Source: Ectobius pallidus
Lineage: Eukaryota > Arthropoda > Insecta > Blattodea > Ectobiidae
NCBI GenBank assembly: GCA_964059195.1
Contig: CAXKWD010000009.1
Location: 47,711,160-47,775,159, forward strand
Direction of reading: 5' to 3'
DNA length: 64,000 bases
The notes under the pieces were generated by a model that saw only the letters and a program-made list of their open reading frames with translations, was not told the DNA's origin and did not search any database. Shown piece after piece: positions 22,940 to 34,698 of the stretch. Position 1 is the stretch's first letter, and each line of letters starts with the position of its first letter. The translations under genes and the position numbers were made by a program.

Positions 22940-24598
22940 CGTAGAAGCAGAGGATATACTTCAAGAAGAATGTATAAGTTGCTTGAAAGATCTTAGCATT
23001 CAGCCACATACATTAAACTTTTGCTAATCTGCCCCTCAGTAATCCGGCACACATCTAGCCTCTAGTTGCTCAAACAGAAATGATGCACCAGCTATGTTAA
23101 GTTAATTATCACGTGCAACAATGTTGTGCTACATATTTGAAATTATGGCTTCCTTTACAGTTCAGTATCATGGCTTCTAAAAGGAAACACGTTAATGCTA
23201 GACCTCAAGTAGAAACTGGAAACTTTAAATAAGTTGCACTGAGGTTCTTCACAAAAAACCATTGTATTGTAACGCCATTTTGTAAAACTGGTGTAATTAG
23301 TGTAAGAGAATATTGTAATGAACCTGTTATATTCTCAGCATAATAAATAATATACTCGTATAAATAATACCTGGAGCATACTAAAACAAGCAGGTTTGTT
23401 CTAGTGACGAGAGACTTTTTTGTGAACTATATAAAAAATAATCTGTGTTTTACAGCCATTATAAGGATCTGTAAGGGAACACCTACAAGTTTCAGCACTT
23501 CCTCTACCACTATCATTATTGTGTTTGACCCTGAAATTCAATGTCCTCTTTTCAACGTAAATACACATTTTGAGGTCCCATGAATCCAGAGGTGTTATTT
23601 TTTGAATTATATCTATGTGTGTGTGTGTGTGATCTGCACAGCTTGAGAAAGAAAAATTATATTTAAAAAAATTGGATTAGATACCTTTTGGGGATGTGAT
23701 CTCTCTTATTTTTATTTTCACTTTACATGACAAAAATTTAATTTTTTGAGGTTTTCTCAAAAATGATTCTAACAATTTTGTTTAAAGTTCGTACACTAAA
23801 AGCTAAAACTTTAATTTGAAACTTTTTTTTTTGTAAAAATTCTCTGAAGGGTAGTTACAAGTCAGCCACCATTTGTAAAAACTCAACCTTTGTGTGACTC
23901 ACAATACAGGCCGAGGATGAGACAACTGAATAAGCAATCTTGCAATAAGGCCTCTTATTCTGTATCAGAAGGGAAGTAAGAAAGTTGTATCCCATGCTTA
24001 GAGTAAAAAAAGTCTCACTCATTTTCCTTGAATCTCATTCTTCCTGATCAGTACTTTCACCCGACTCTTGGCAGCTCTGCATTATGGGTAATCTCTATTT
24101 ATGTCAATAATTTTAGTGATTATTCTATTTATTACTGTCATATGAATGAAACATGCTAAAATCTTTTAAATATCTACAATACATATTTTAAAATTTAAAT
24201 ACATCCAAAAAGCTGAGAATAAAAAAAATAAATTAAAAAAAAACTTATGTTAAAGAAAAAAAAAACTTATGTGGAAGGGAATTAAAATTCTCCTGCTGCA
24301 TAAACTGGACCCTCACTATTTGTCTCTTAGATTCCTCTTCCTGTAGGGCAGTGCAAGTGTTAGAAAATTAATATGAAGTATCAAGGAAAATATTATAAGG
24401 ACAATTTAAACTTAACATTACGTAAATTAAGTGCACACTTGCACATTTATGCTAAAATAATGTACATAGCACAAATTCAGCCACTAAGAGGAAGAAAATC
24501 ATCCAAAATTTATGACAAAAATAAACTGAAAAATTACTTATATTAAACTTTACAACATTCTACTTTCACATAACAGTTGTAATTAAAAGCTTACCAAA
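22940..24598. other. No gene seen
   Basis: AT-rich, with a GT microsatellite near 23612-23631 and homopolymer A runs at 24220-24270. A stretch near 23930-24060 weakly resembles 4285-4390. There is no coding potential I can support. Confidence 0.4.
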
Positions 24599-24886
24599 TT
24601 AGAACGTACATTTCGACAGGTTCCCAGTCATCATCACCTGATCTCTACTGGCAAGTTTGCTTCTCTGTCCAACAGATGTTCTCCAGGCTGTACGAATTTT
24701 AAACGAGGTCATTGTGATGTCAAAAATTATAAGTCTCTCTCCTTTCTTTTGGATGTATTCTTCTTCCCAAACAGTTAAATCAAGAGGTTTCTGAACACAT
24801 TTCAGTAATTTTGCCTCACTATTGAAATCATGACCTGTACACCAGAAATGATGAGCCACTGCAGATTTTCTATTTATAGTTCTCAT
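24599..24886 (-). pseudogene. GIY-YIG endonuclease-tail remnant, Penelope-like
   Basis: The minus-strand peptide has the pattern SAVAHHFWCTGH..LLKC..WEEEYIQKK. It resembles the C-terminal part of GIY-YIG endonuclease domains that follow reverse transcriptase in Penelope-like retroelements, where the Glu-rich helix carries the catalytic Glu. Downstream on the same strand the text runs into GATGATGACTGGGAACC, similar to the 3' untranslated region of such elements. The GIY-YIG core and the reverse transcriptase are absent, so this is a 5'-truncated relic. Confidence 0.55.
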
Positions 24887-26284
24887 GCACTCTTTGTACC
24901 TTTTTACTTACAACAATTAAGTGAAGCAGAACGTTTTAAAGTTTAATATATGATACTGACACTTCACAATGTTTTCCCAATTAATTTAATAAAAAATTAA
25001 AAATTACTTTTTTTCTCAGACCTGTATGTCCCCCATAATGGGGCATGGAAATGGATTTTTTCAACATGACGTCCTTCTTCTTTTAAATGAACTTAGGCTC
25101 TGTATTTTGGTCTGGATCAGTGGAAAGACAGAAAAGGTATCTATGATTTCACCTGCAATCAAAGCCATAGACATATTAAGAATATTATATATTTCCGATA
25201 TACAATATTTGCTAACACTTAGTTCATTTTATACTGTATATATATAATTCATTGCATACATTGTGACCTTGTAACAAAATGGTTTCTTTCATCATTCCAG
25301 TAAATTCTCTCTTGTTTTATATAAATGTCTGTGAATGAAAAACGATAAAATAAAGTAGAAAGATTACATTGTTTTATCTTACGAGCAAAATGCACACTCT
25401 ACAGTAATTTATAGGGACCATATTTTTTGGTAACAGCGATAGGCGTAAAATTTTATAAAACAGCTTTCCTTAGCTATATTTAGTTTTTGTAGATGCTTAA
25501 AATATCGCTATTAATAAAATTATATCCATGAAATATCACTAAACTTGTTTGCAAATAGTCTTTTTAGTAACAAAACTTGTCTAATAAAACTTCAACACAA
25601 AACAAAACATCAATACAAATTTTTTTTTATTACAATGGATGTCACTTATAACAGTATTATTATAACATTTTAGCTGTACCTGAAGAAGGCCTAGTGGTTG
25701 GGCTGAAACATTGGAATAATATGTTATAAGTGACATCCATAGTAATATGTTAAGTTTTATCGCACATACAATTGAAAAAAGGACTATCTGTAATTTTGTG
25801 TACAAAACTTGTCTCATTAGGGGCTGCCACAATAAAGTGATACAAACAACAGAACTTAGGTTAAAATGAAGAATGAAATATCACAGATATATTGATCCAA
25901 AAATTAAAAAAACCCTCCATAAGACATACTGTAATTATGCTCTTCTGCTACCTACATCATAAGTATGTAATTCTTGAACTAGTTTCAGTTACGAAAGTTG
26001 GTCATTTTTGCATGGCTCATCTGTGTCTTTTCACAATCAAAAATTTCATTTGCGGTCTTCAACTTTTGTTCAACACAATCTTTTACATATCTGCTGATTA
26101 CAGTATGTCATGTGGAATAACACTCTCATCGCTTTCCGTGCTCATGTTGTTTAAATTTTAATTTAATGTTACAATAACTGTAAAATGGCAACCGCACAGA
26201 AATTTATTTACGAGTATTACCATGGCAATGGGCTCTAGCAATGTAGTTTTCACTAAATCGATTCTTACTAACTCCACTGCTAAT
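24887..26284. other. No gene; short inverted repeat with Penelope-type motif
   Basis: 25633-25650 (ATGGATGTCACTTATAAC) is perfectly inverted at 25721-25738. Between them is CCTGAAGAAGGCCTAGTGG..GGGCTGAAACATTGG, again the CTGAAGA..GAAAC order of Penelope-like termini. The rest is AT-rich with no supported frame. Confidence 0.4.
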
Positions 26285-26286
26285 TA

Positions 26287-26962
26287 CGAGGGGCATACTG
26301 AAAGTTGTGAGCAACATTTTTTCACACCTTAATCTTTATTTGTAAGTGAAACCAAGTATATCATCTCAATCTACAGACCTTCCTTTCATTTTTCCACATA
26401 GTCTCCGTTTTTTTGCACACATGTTTATCATTGTTCTGCAAGTGTGAAAATACCCTTGCGATATAATTCCATTTCAGATGCCCATAGACACTGACGCACT
26501 GCTTGCTGAATATCGTTCTGTCATTTTGTTTCAGGTTCATAATGATGGAACCAGCTTTCATCTTGTCAAAAATTCATCACCTTCATTTCAAAATCTCTGA
26601 AGGTTTTGGGCAATGGTTCGTCTCTGACGTTTGTGGTCCTCAGTCAATAAACGTGTGACCCAACAGGCATAAACCTTCCGATAACCTAAGCCGTGAATCA
26701 TTTCTTGCACCGCACTATGTCCAACTGCAAGTTTTGCAGCTGGAACGGAATTCTATCGCAAGGGTATTAGCTGGAATGGAATTCTATCGCAAGGGTATTT
26801 TCAAACTTGCAGAACGATGGAAAACGTGTGTGCAAAAAAACGGAGACTATGTGGAAAAGTGAAAGAAAGGTCTGTAGATTGAGGCGATATATTTGGTTTC
26901 ACTTACAAATAACGATTAAGGTTGTGAAAAACTGTTTCTCATGACTTTCAGTATGCCCCTCG
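26287..26962. mobile_element. mariner remnant, tail-to-tail palindrome
   Basis: Ends CGAGGGGCATACTGAAAG and CTTTCAGTATGCCCCTCG are perfect 18-bp inverted repeats bordered by TA (26285-26286, 26963-26964). Both ends derive from the 3' side of a mariner gene: the peptide CVQKNGDYVEK, typical of a mariner transposase C-terminus, reads outward on the minus strand near 26410 and on the plus strand near 26840. The minus strand from about 26745 to 26370 also keeps broken middle transposase sequence with stops. Near 26745-26805 about 32 bp are tandemly duplicated. The element is non-coding but keeps both ends. Confidence 0.75.
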
Positions 26963-26964
26963 TA

Positions 26965-28002
26965 TCAGTAGGCTTCATTAATTCATATTGCATCTCCTAC
27001 ACTTGAAAATGACAAACTATGGACACAATAACACACTTTTGAGGTAGGTAGCAGAAAAAAATTATGTATGCAACTTTGATAGAAAGCTTCTTTTTGAACT
27101 TGCGAGTTTTCAGAACACTTTGAAAAAAATTTCGTTTTCTATACTTGTTGTATAAATAACTATTTATCTTTTAATATTGAAAGTAAAATTTATTTTCAGT
27201 GCAAAATAATGTTTTAAAATAATTTTGATTATATTTCTCACTGCTATATTTAAGTATTAAAGTAAACACAGAAGGAGCATTTATTATGTTAAGTGTAGTA
27301 TAGAATAAATTATTTTGTGAAATATCCACCAAAATGGAAAGAAGTTAACCATTTTATTTAACCAAAAAATCAGGTCCCTAGTCTATTTAGCATGCTGAAA
27401 TAAATTGTAACAAAAATTATGACTAGTTCTAACAAGCAACACTGTTCAAACTCATGTCATACTTGTCATATCATACAAAAAGAATGTTATGACCACACAA
27501 GATAATGTGAAAGACAACCAAGATTTTCATTATCACATCAAGAAGAAGCCCTTTTGAAACTAGTGGGTTACAGTTGTAAATAAAATCTATATTCTCGAAC
27601 ATATACTTAATGTTATTACAAAATAAAAAATCTTATGAATCTCACAATTTCTCATACTTACAGTATGCTTTTATATTGTGAATGTTATTTGCTACCTATT
27701 CCCTTCATTTAAGTATAGTCTATGTGTTACAGCATTATCTCCCATCATACAAGAGATGCAACTGCCAGTATTTCTGAAATTCCCAAAGATTAATATTCAA
27801 GAAATTGATAGACCCTTTTGTAGAACAATAGAAATAGGCAGCCAAGTGGTTCTGTCTACATTGCGTGTCTGGGATAAAAACAAATAATTAGAAAGTTTAA
27901 TAACTCAATAATGCTGTTGTGGCACATGACGAAGGAACATCTAAAGTTATGTTGATAACATTTTGTTGATGTTTGTGTTTTGTTTCAGAACTTAACATCA
28001 AA
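26965..28002. other. No gene seen
   Basis: AT-rich sequence. The frame 27678-27887 (69 codons), after a TGTGTTACAG acceptor-like site, has no recognisable domain and I do not support it as an exon. Confidence 0.35.
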
Positions 28003-28362
28003 ATGGTGTATACGGTGAGCAGAAAGTTCATGGCCTTCAGGGCTTGCTGAAATGAAGTTCCTGGTGTGTGTGCAGCGTCAATTTCAACGAAAATACTCCG
28101 AACAAAGACCACCTGAGACACACAATAACTGCTTGGCATACTCAGATGCATGAAACTGGGTATCTCTTAGAGAATCGACCACATGGGAAGAGTGAGTCAG
28201 AACAGCAAGTCAATGCAATTCAGGCAGCATTCTAGCACAGTGAACCTAAATTGGTTTGTCATTGCAGCAGGGAACTAAGGCTGCCAAAGCCAACTGTCCA
28301 TGATGTTCTACATAAAAGATTACAACTTCAAGCATACAAGATCCTATTGGTGCTACAATGAT
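28003..28362 (+). pseudogene. mariner/Tc1-type transposase, 5' part
   Basis: Starts ATG GTG TAT ACG GTG, like the first codons of a large insect transposase family. With frameshifts and stops, it continues through recognisable helix-turn-helix text (QRQFQRKYSEQRPP, then LRLPKPTVHDVLHKRL). It breaks at about 28362, where the LINE insertion begins, and resumes near 29656 in the same direction. It binds no function now. Confidence 0.65.
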
Positions 28363-29655
28363 TCAATTATGAATTGAATTGAATTGTTTTATTCGTCCAA
28401 TATATCATTACATGATATGGGACACGTCATACAATAATAATCATAGAATAATAATACAATAATAATAATCATAGAATAATTTAACTTAATGAATATAATA
28501 AATACATATACAGTGGACTCTTAGTAATTCGAACCCCAAGGGGAATTAGAAAAAAATCGAATTATCCAAATTTCGAATTAACCAAAACTGTGACTTTTTA
28601 AACAAAAATACTGTAAAAATGTTAAAAATAAGATCATTGCAATAAATAATAATTGTATAGCAAATCTTACCTTAATGACTGCCATCCTGTTGTTAGGATG
28701 TTAAATGAAACCATTTTTTCCATACTAAAACTGTAACCCTAAATTTAATAAAGGAATTGGTGTATGCTCCACGCTTTGACATTTTCAAACACAGTCACAC
28801 TTTGAGGATAGAATGAACACTAACATTTTCACAGAACTGTTAAATCCCTCCAATTCGGTAGCGGAGGGGGTGAACTTCGCATTCCATTGAACATCTATTC
28901 AGCAGGAGGAAGATAACGGTGGTTAAAAATACACTTTAGTACGGTACCTGCAACTAGGATTCTTCCGTGAAATAGAGAATTCTTCTGGAATTCGTGGAAG
29001 CAATGAACTCTTGGAATCCTTACAACATTAACAAGAGACAAATTTTGGCTTCGATTTATCCAAATGAAGCTTAAAAAATTCGAATTAATTGTAATTTTTC
29101 AACATACATTTATATAGGAATTTCAAGGGGAATGAGTATTTATTCGAATTATACAATATTTCGAATTATCCAACGTCGAATTAACCAAATTCGACTGTAC
29201 AATTTACCCATCTAATAACACAAATATTCATCTACAGAATAGTACGATTCATTACATAGGAAAGCAGATAATTGAGTCTTGAATTTGGTAAAATTTTCAA
29301 TTTCTTTAATTTTGGTAGGTAATTTATTGAGAAGTTGTATTCCATTATGTGTGAGAGAATTTTCAAATAATTTTGTATTGTGACTGATTAAGGCTAAATT
29401 CGATTTTCCTCTTGTATTATGAGAATGTATTGCTGAATTTGTTGTGAATTTATTAATGAACGATTTTACGTGCAAAATAACATAGAACATGTACATACAT
29501 GGTAACGTCATAATGCTTAACTTTTTGAAATATTGTTTACAGCTTTCGAATCTTGGAATATTACAGATTATTCGTACTACTCTTTTTTGTACCCTGAAAA
29601 CTCTATTGGAAATCTTCATTCCCCCCAAAACATTATACCCTGTTTTAATAGGCAA
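28363..29655 (-). mobile_element. 5'-truncated Jockey-like LINE, itself interrupted
   Basis: On the minus strand, 29655-29212 is open for 147 codons and matches the C-terminal end of Jockey-type reverse transcriptase proteins (RVFRVQKRVVRIICNIP..ESC, then SHNTRGKSNL, then GIQLLNKLPTKIKEIENF, ending near YSVDEYL). The 3' end on this strand is an ATTCA-repeat tail at about 28375-28390. A Tigger-like MITE (28511-29197) separates the coding end from the tail. The LINE sits inside a mariner-type transposase pseudogene, so the nesting order is mariner, then LINE, then MITE. Confidence 0.75.
28511..29197. mobile_element. Tigger/pogo-like MITE nested in the LINE
   Basis: Ends CAGTGGACTCTTAGTAATTCG and, inverted, CAGTCGAATTTGGTTAATTCG are imperfect inverted repeats bordered by TA (28509-28510, 29198-29199). 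Further AATTCGAA/TTCGAATT motifs occur just inside both ends. No coding sequence remains. Confidence 0.7.
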
Positions 29656-30290
29656 TGAAAATATGTCATGTCATCAACATGTTATCAAAGATCGATAATG
29701 ACAAGGAATTCCTGAGGACGGTAGTTTTTAGCAGCAATGTGCCCACTTTTCATGTGTGTGGGGTTGTCTAATTCCCACATATGGGGTTTAGAAAACCTTT
29801 GTGTAGCAAGGGAGTTTGAGAGGTACAGCCCAAACTTAATGTTTGGTGTGGCCTCACACGGGAAACAGTGATTGGTCCATTCTTCTTCGTAGATCGAAGT
29901 ATCAATAATAATGTGTATCATAATATGCTGGAGAATTATGCCATCCCCCAGATATGTAACAGATCGTTTTTCCAACAAGATGGAGCTCCTCCACATTATG
30001 CAGGACACAGCATTGGATTGGCCAGGGTGGAATCATAGCATGGCCTCCAAGGTCTCTAGATCTAACCCTCTGAATTTCTTTTACTGGGGACACATGAAGG
30101 ACATCGTTTACAGCATTCCTGTCATAGATTTGGATGATTTACATAGGAGAACTGTAGCTGCTACTGCAACCGTAACTCCACAGACGCTAGCAAATTCTTT
30201 GGTAGAAACTGAGTACTGCCTGGAAGTCTGTCATGCTACTTGGGGTGCACACATAGATATTCATAATGTGATTATTAAAAACTTTAGATG
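29656..30290 (+). pseudogene. mariner/Tc1-type transposase, 3' part
   Basis: Continues the pseudogene begun at 28003. Recognisable stretches include IDNDKEFLR, KLNVWCGLT, FQQDGAPPHYA (the second catalytic Asp context) and FFYWGHMKD (near the third acidic residue). They lie in changing frames with several stops. The first catalytic context is already altered (SSN where SDE is usual). The gene is long dead. Confidence 0.7.
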
Positions 30291-31804
30291 TTCACATGTC
30301 ATGTACTGCAAACAGAGTGTTCTTAGGTTCATTATCGAGTTCTTAAACTTTCTTGTTAGTTTTTGTCCCTGACACACTGTATATCTTTCCTAATCTTAAC
30401 TGTTATATTCCAGTATTGGTAATCGTTTATCTCAACATCAAGCCTCGACCATACATTATCACAATCATATCTACATTGTTTTAACCTTGAAAGCTCGCCA
30501 AATTGTCTAATCTGCCATGAGAATGAGGGGACTCTGGAAGATATCCTGCTCAGGTGTACATCCCCAACAAAAGAAGAAGAAGAAAATTGTTTGTAGCATG
30601 TCTGAGCACAGCCAGCTTATGGATAATTGAAGCATAACCACAAACAAGGGTCTACGTTACAATTTCATAAAAACTGAATTCTGTGTCTATGATGGCTTTT
30701 CCATCTACCTATGCACCCAGTTTTACCCTACAATAATAGATGATATCACTATACAGAAAATTATGAAGCGAAATGTGCATTGGCAATCGTCGAACAGGGG
30801 TATATGTCAAACGTGAAAGAAACGTGCCTGCTTTCTTTGTGCCAAGCTACAACCATCATATCGTTCATCTAATCTTCAATATGTAGCTAGTTTTATTCTG
30901 TGCTGATGTTTTTACCTCTCGCAATATTACCTTGTGCACTTTAGATAATATTTTTTTGAGAGAATAGTAGTATAATTTCTATGAAACGAAGGTCTATGTC
31001 TATGTTGCATTAATCTTGGCATCCTGACTCAACAAGCAACAAAGGCTTTGGAGTGCATTTTGTTAAAACCCACGAAAACAATGTTCATGGTTATGCTTCA
31101 ATTACAGCTTTTATCTTTAAGGAACACAAAACTATGACTCACAGGAAGCAATTCCATATGAACAACTACCGTAATAACTGGATATATGCTACCAAGATTA
31201 ACTATTTTAAAAAGTGCATACTCACTGCATGTACAAGTGACTGCTGGTAGATGTTTCATTTACTGATTTTTCCAACTACTCAAACTTAAAAAAAAAATTA
31301 AAAAAAGGTATTTGAGACACCCAAACAATGGTTCAAGTGTCAGTTATGGCTGAGTCAATGGTTTACTCTGTTCATTCCTTGAAGTTTCTTTCTTTCTTTT
31401 GCTTTCTTTCTTTTTCTTCCTGTTTTTCCCCTCCCATCTGCTTAAAACAAACTAAAAAGAATGATATCCTTCTCCGGTTTTAATGTTCCACATACAATAT
31501 TAGCTGTAAGTCGTGCTAAAAAAAAAAGCTACAACAACAACAACAACAAAAACAGCATTATACTGTAAATTGAGCAAAGTTATATGTATACTGCTATTTA
31601 AATTACTAAGGGTAGTCTGGCAGTTGGTTGAGGGAAGTCAGGATGGCTATACGTTGCTGCTTCTTGGAGCTCGTAACACGTGGTAAGCAAGTGTTTCTCA
31701 AAGTGTTTTAAAGCTCCTCACCTGTATGTACATAACCACATGCTCAAAACTGATATAACAACAATGCCCCTCAGACACCCTATATCTACCTGTCATAAAA
31801 CCAA
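30291..31804. other. No gene; possible small LINE scrap near 30480-30600
   Basis: At about 30485-30590 the plus strand reads PNCLICHENEGTLEDILLRC, resembling the cysteine motif near the C-terminus of LINE polyproteins. The flanks lack other LINE sequence. The remainder, including the frame 31053-31250, shows nothing recognisable. Confidence 0.3.
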
Positions 31805-32045
31805 AGTTACATAGTGGTGTGTACTTACTTACTTACTAACTTTCTTACTTACTCAATGGCAATAGACAATTCCTCAGCAAGCTAAAGGAATATTATCTAT
31901 TTTATGTAACCCGAAGGTTCATTGTCGCGCTTACCTGAGCCCGCCATTCAACCCTATTCTGTGCTAACTCCATCCAATCAACCCTAGCAAATCCTACTTC
32001 CCTTAAATCTATTCTGATATTTCATATTGTCCTCTAATATAACAA
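31805..32045 (-). repeat. LINE 3'-end fragment with ACTT-repeat tail
   Basis: The plus strand starts with ACTTACTTACTTACT and goes on through AACCCGAAGGTTCATTGTCGC and CTGAGCCCGCCATTC. Read on the minus strand it is the degraded end of a LINE-like coding region finishing in an AAGT-repeat tail, a dispersed repeat common in insects. Several stops are present. Confidence 0.45.
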
Positions 32046-33025
32046 TTATAATATTGTCTATTCCTTAATAATGGTGTGTATGTGTGTGTATATATACGCA
32101 CACAGAACATTAATAGAAATTATACTATATTCAGATATAAAATGAACACATAACCACTAATCTCAAAAGGACATATTACAGCATGAAGGACTCACAAATT
32201 AGTTAATCTTATTATTGTATGTTCAGATGTTTATAGTAAAAGTGACAAATATCACAAAATACAAATGACCCTGAGATGACATAATAAATAAAAGGCCAAG
32301 AAATAAATGGCTGTAACCCTTTCAGAGCTGAATTTAAATATTAACATAATCAATCATCAAGTGAAATCACCAGCGGTCTCTATGTTCAAAGTCAATAACA
32401 AAAGTTTCATAAAACTGTTTTCTTATTTCCCAGTACCCTTAAAATATGTAATAATAATCATTAATAATTATTGATACTTGCTTGTAAATGCTATTAAATT
32501 TGTCATAATGCTTGTTATACTCTAAGTTTTCTTGAACAATAGTAGTAAATAGCATAATATAATATGTATACACAGTCAAGCCTGCCTAAACGGCCTCCTT
32601 CAATTTGTGGTCATAAATAATCATTGTTCTTTGGAACCGAATAATTTTCCTATAAAGCCTGTGTTAATATCCCCTCCTTTTAACGGCCACTTCACACCAC
32701 AGTTAGCAGCCACACAAATTTCAGAAATGGCCTGGGCCCTGTTTCATAGAACCTTTACACTAATATTATTAGCAAAAAGATAATAACATTAGTTAATTGT
32801 ATTAGTCTTCTGTTTCATAGGAATATTAGCTAATATTGTTAGTTATGAAGTCATGGTCCTAAATTATTAGTAAATGTTACTAATATTATTAGTGAACTGT
32901 TTCATACACACCAATGGTAATAGAATTTGCTCATAATATAAGTTGTTTTTCTATGAGTGAATTTTCTCCCATAAGATTAGCAGAAAAGTTGAATTTGTGA
33001 CATCAAAGGTGTGAAAATCAAGAAA
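32046..33025. other. No gene; probable left end of a Harbinger element
   Basis: GGGCCCTGTTTCATAGAACC at about 32734 and nearby repeats of CTGTTTCATA (about 32812 and 32900) look like a PIF/Harbinger terminus upstream of the transposase relic at 33026. Near 32575 a CAGTCAAGCCTGCC-type end suggests another small DNA element. A right boundary is not visible for either. Confidence 0.35.
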
Positions 33026-34372
33026 ATGGCTGATTCTGATTTAAGTAACAGGATGAAGAAGTATATGTTCTCTGACCAAGGAATTTTAGGTCAAGGAATA
33101 GCCTATAATCTTATGGAACAAAGATATTGTAACAAGGGCTCGTCGGGGTTCAAAATGAGAACACCGAGTTTATAATTGAAGGATGGAGGTTTCTTTATTT
33201 CCTACAACAATTGTCAATACAGTTAGAAATCTCCAGACTATTCGCCAGTTCACTGTCCTGTTCAGTGCTCACTCTCACTGTGCTCAGTCCTAATTACAGC
33301 ACTGTTCCGTTCGCACACACTGTGCGGACTCCCAGTCGAGATGATTCCACGTCGCGCCGGTCAACTCCACAGTCCTCGCTGCCACTGTACGGTCCACCCG
33401 TCGCGCAGAGTCCCCCGGGACGGCACTGCCTCAGCCCAGATCAGCTCACCAGCTCTTCCGTTCACTAGTTCCTCCGTTCACCCTTCTCTCCGGTCACTAG
33501 TTCCCCGTTGACTAGTTCTTCTGCTCGCGGGTCCCTCCGTTCACTAGCCTCTACGGTCACCGGCTCTTCAGCTCCCCAAGACACACTCACTTGAGGCCGC
33601 GCTGATCAGTCCTCTCCGTTCAGCTCACACTCTGACGCTGACGCTCGCCGCTACTCACGGACTGCCTCTCTGACTGTTCCCTCGTTGACTCTCTGACTCT
33701 TCACGGACTGTCTCTCCTCTGATGTACTGACTCACTCTCCGCTTGCTCACGGCCCTATATATAGGGCCGACGAATATTCCAGAGTCGAGGTCTGGAAAGC
33801 TCTCTGCCCGTGCGGAATCTGGAATGTGCGCTGCGCTGCGCGGCACACCCCTTAGCGCGAGCTCCTCCTCCGGCCTCTCCCACGAGCGCGCACTGTCCAC
33901 TCACCGCGCCCCAATAGCCGTGCCGCTGTCACGCCCACTAGCACTCGTGCCCACTGGCGCTTGTCTGCCGCCCATCCACTAGGGGAGCGCGATCTTTCTA
34001 GACTCCGTCGTTCTAGTTCTTTCTGGCTGACTCCTCTTTCTATCAGTTTCTAGGCTTTGTCACAATATGAATGTAATGAGAGATTTAGGTTAGGTTTTGA
34101 TAATTTCAATATGTACTTGATAGAACTGGGAACTACTTAGAGCATCCGACAGCAAAGAATAAAGCACTATCACCAAAGCAGCAGCTTCAGATTGCTCTTC
34201 ACTGGTTGGGTCAGTATCATTGTGTGTCTGATATGAATGGTGTTTCAAAAGCAACTGTGTGCAGAACCGTTACTGCTATAAACCAGATTCTTCTTCAGAA
34301 CGCTGTTTGGTGACCTGCTGACTGTGGCGAAGTAGTTGCTAGTTTCCGTGAACTTGCATCTTTGTCATAATC
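33026..34372 (+). pseudogene. PIF/Harbinger transposase N-terminal relic split by a solo LTR
   Basis: The first part, 33026-33127, encodes 34 residues from an ATG. After the LTR the frame resumes at 34069 and is exactly in phase once one ATAT duplication is discounted. The second part reads like the N-terminal half of a Harbinger transposase (RFRLGFDNFNMYLIELGTT, then EHPTAKNKALSPKQQLQIAL, then GVSKATVCRTV with a helix-turn-helix). It carries a TAG plus a frameshift near 34137, a TGA near 34311, and stops for good at about 34370. The DDE core is absent. Confidence 0.7.
33128..34064 (-). mobile_element. Solo LTR, probably Gypsy-type
   Basis: The 937-bp segment is much more GC-rich than its surroundings, begins TGTAACA and ends TGTCACA, and is flanked by ATAT at 33124-33127 and 34065-34068. 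On the minus strand it has a TATA box (CTATATATAG, 33755-33764) and, downstream, an AATAAA at 33194-33199, in U3-R-U5 order. No internal retroelement sequence adjoins, so it is a recombination-derived solo LTR. The Gypsy assignment rests on the 4-bp duplication only. Confidence 0.65.
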
Positions 34373-34698
34373 TACCGCTACACAAGCATATATGTGTTGA
34401 ATTTTCTTTAACAATTAGAAAACAGCTGAAAAGGCAACTGTACGCATGCATCATTCCGAGTAGCGTCGCATGAAATAAGTCCAGATCCATCTAAAGAAAT
34501 GAATGTCGCACTCTGCGAGCTGCACTATTGCCACGCTACTTCGGTGTGAAGACTTGAACTTGTTTATTTGGGATTTAAAATGAGTAACGTGCAGCGTGCA
34601 TCCAGGTAGCACGTCGCAAGTGGCATGCTACTTCGGTTTGAATGCTCCCTAAGTGATGCCTGAGTTTTGAGGTTATGTAGGTTGAACAACAGAATGAC
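34373..34698. other. No gene; repeated 17-mer-like motif
   Basis: GCTACTTCGGTGTGAAG (about 34535) and GCTACTTCGGTTTGAAT (about 34628) are two near copies of one motif. I cannot assign an element to them. Confidence 0.35.

Noticed and set aside
27678..27887. Possible terminal exon after an acceptor-like TGTGTTACAG
   Set aside because: No donor partner, no domain, and AT-rich chance frames of this length are common here.
34080..34096. TTAGG-like telomeric repeat (TTTAGGTTAGG) near the Harbinger relic
   Set aside because: Only two adjacent units, inside coding text of a transposase; no array. No telomeric repeats occur in the Rap1-Myb array either.
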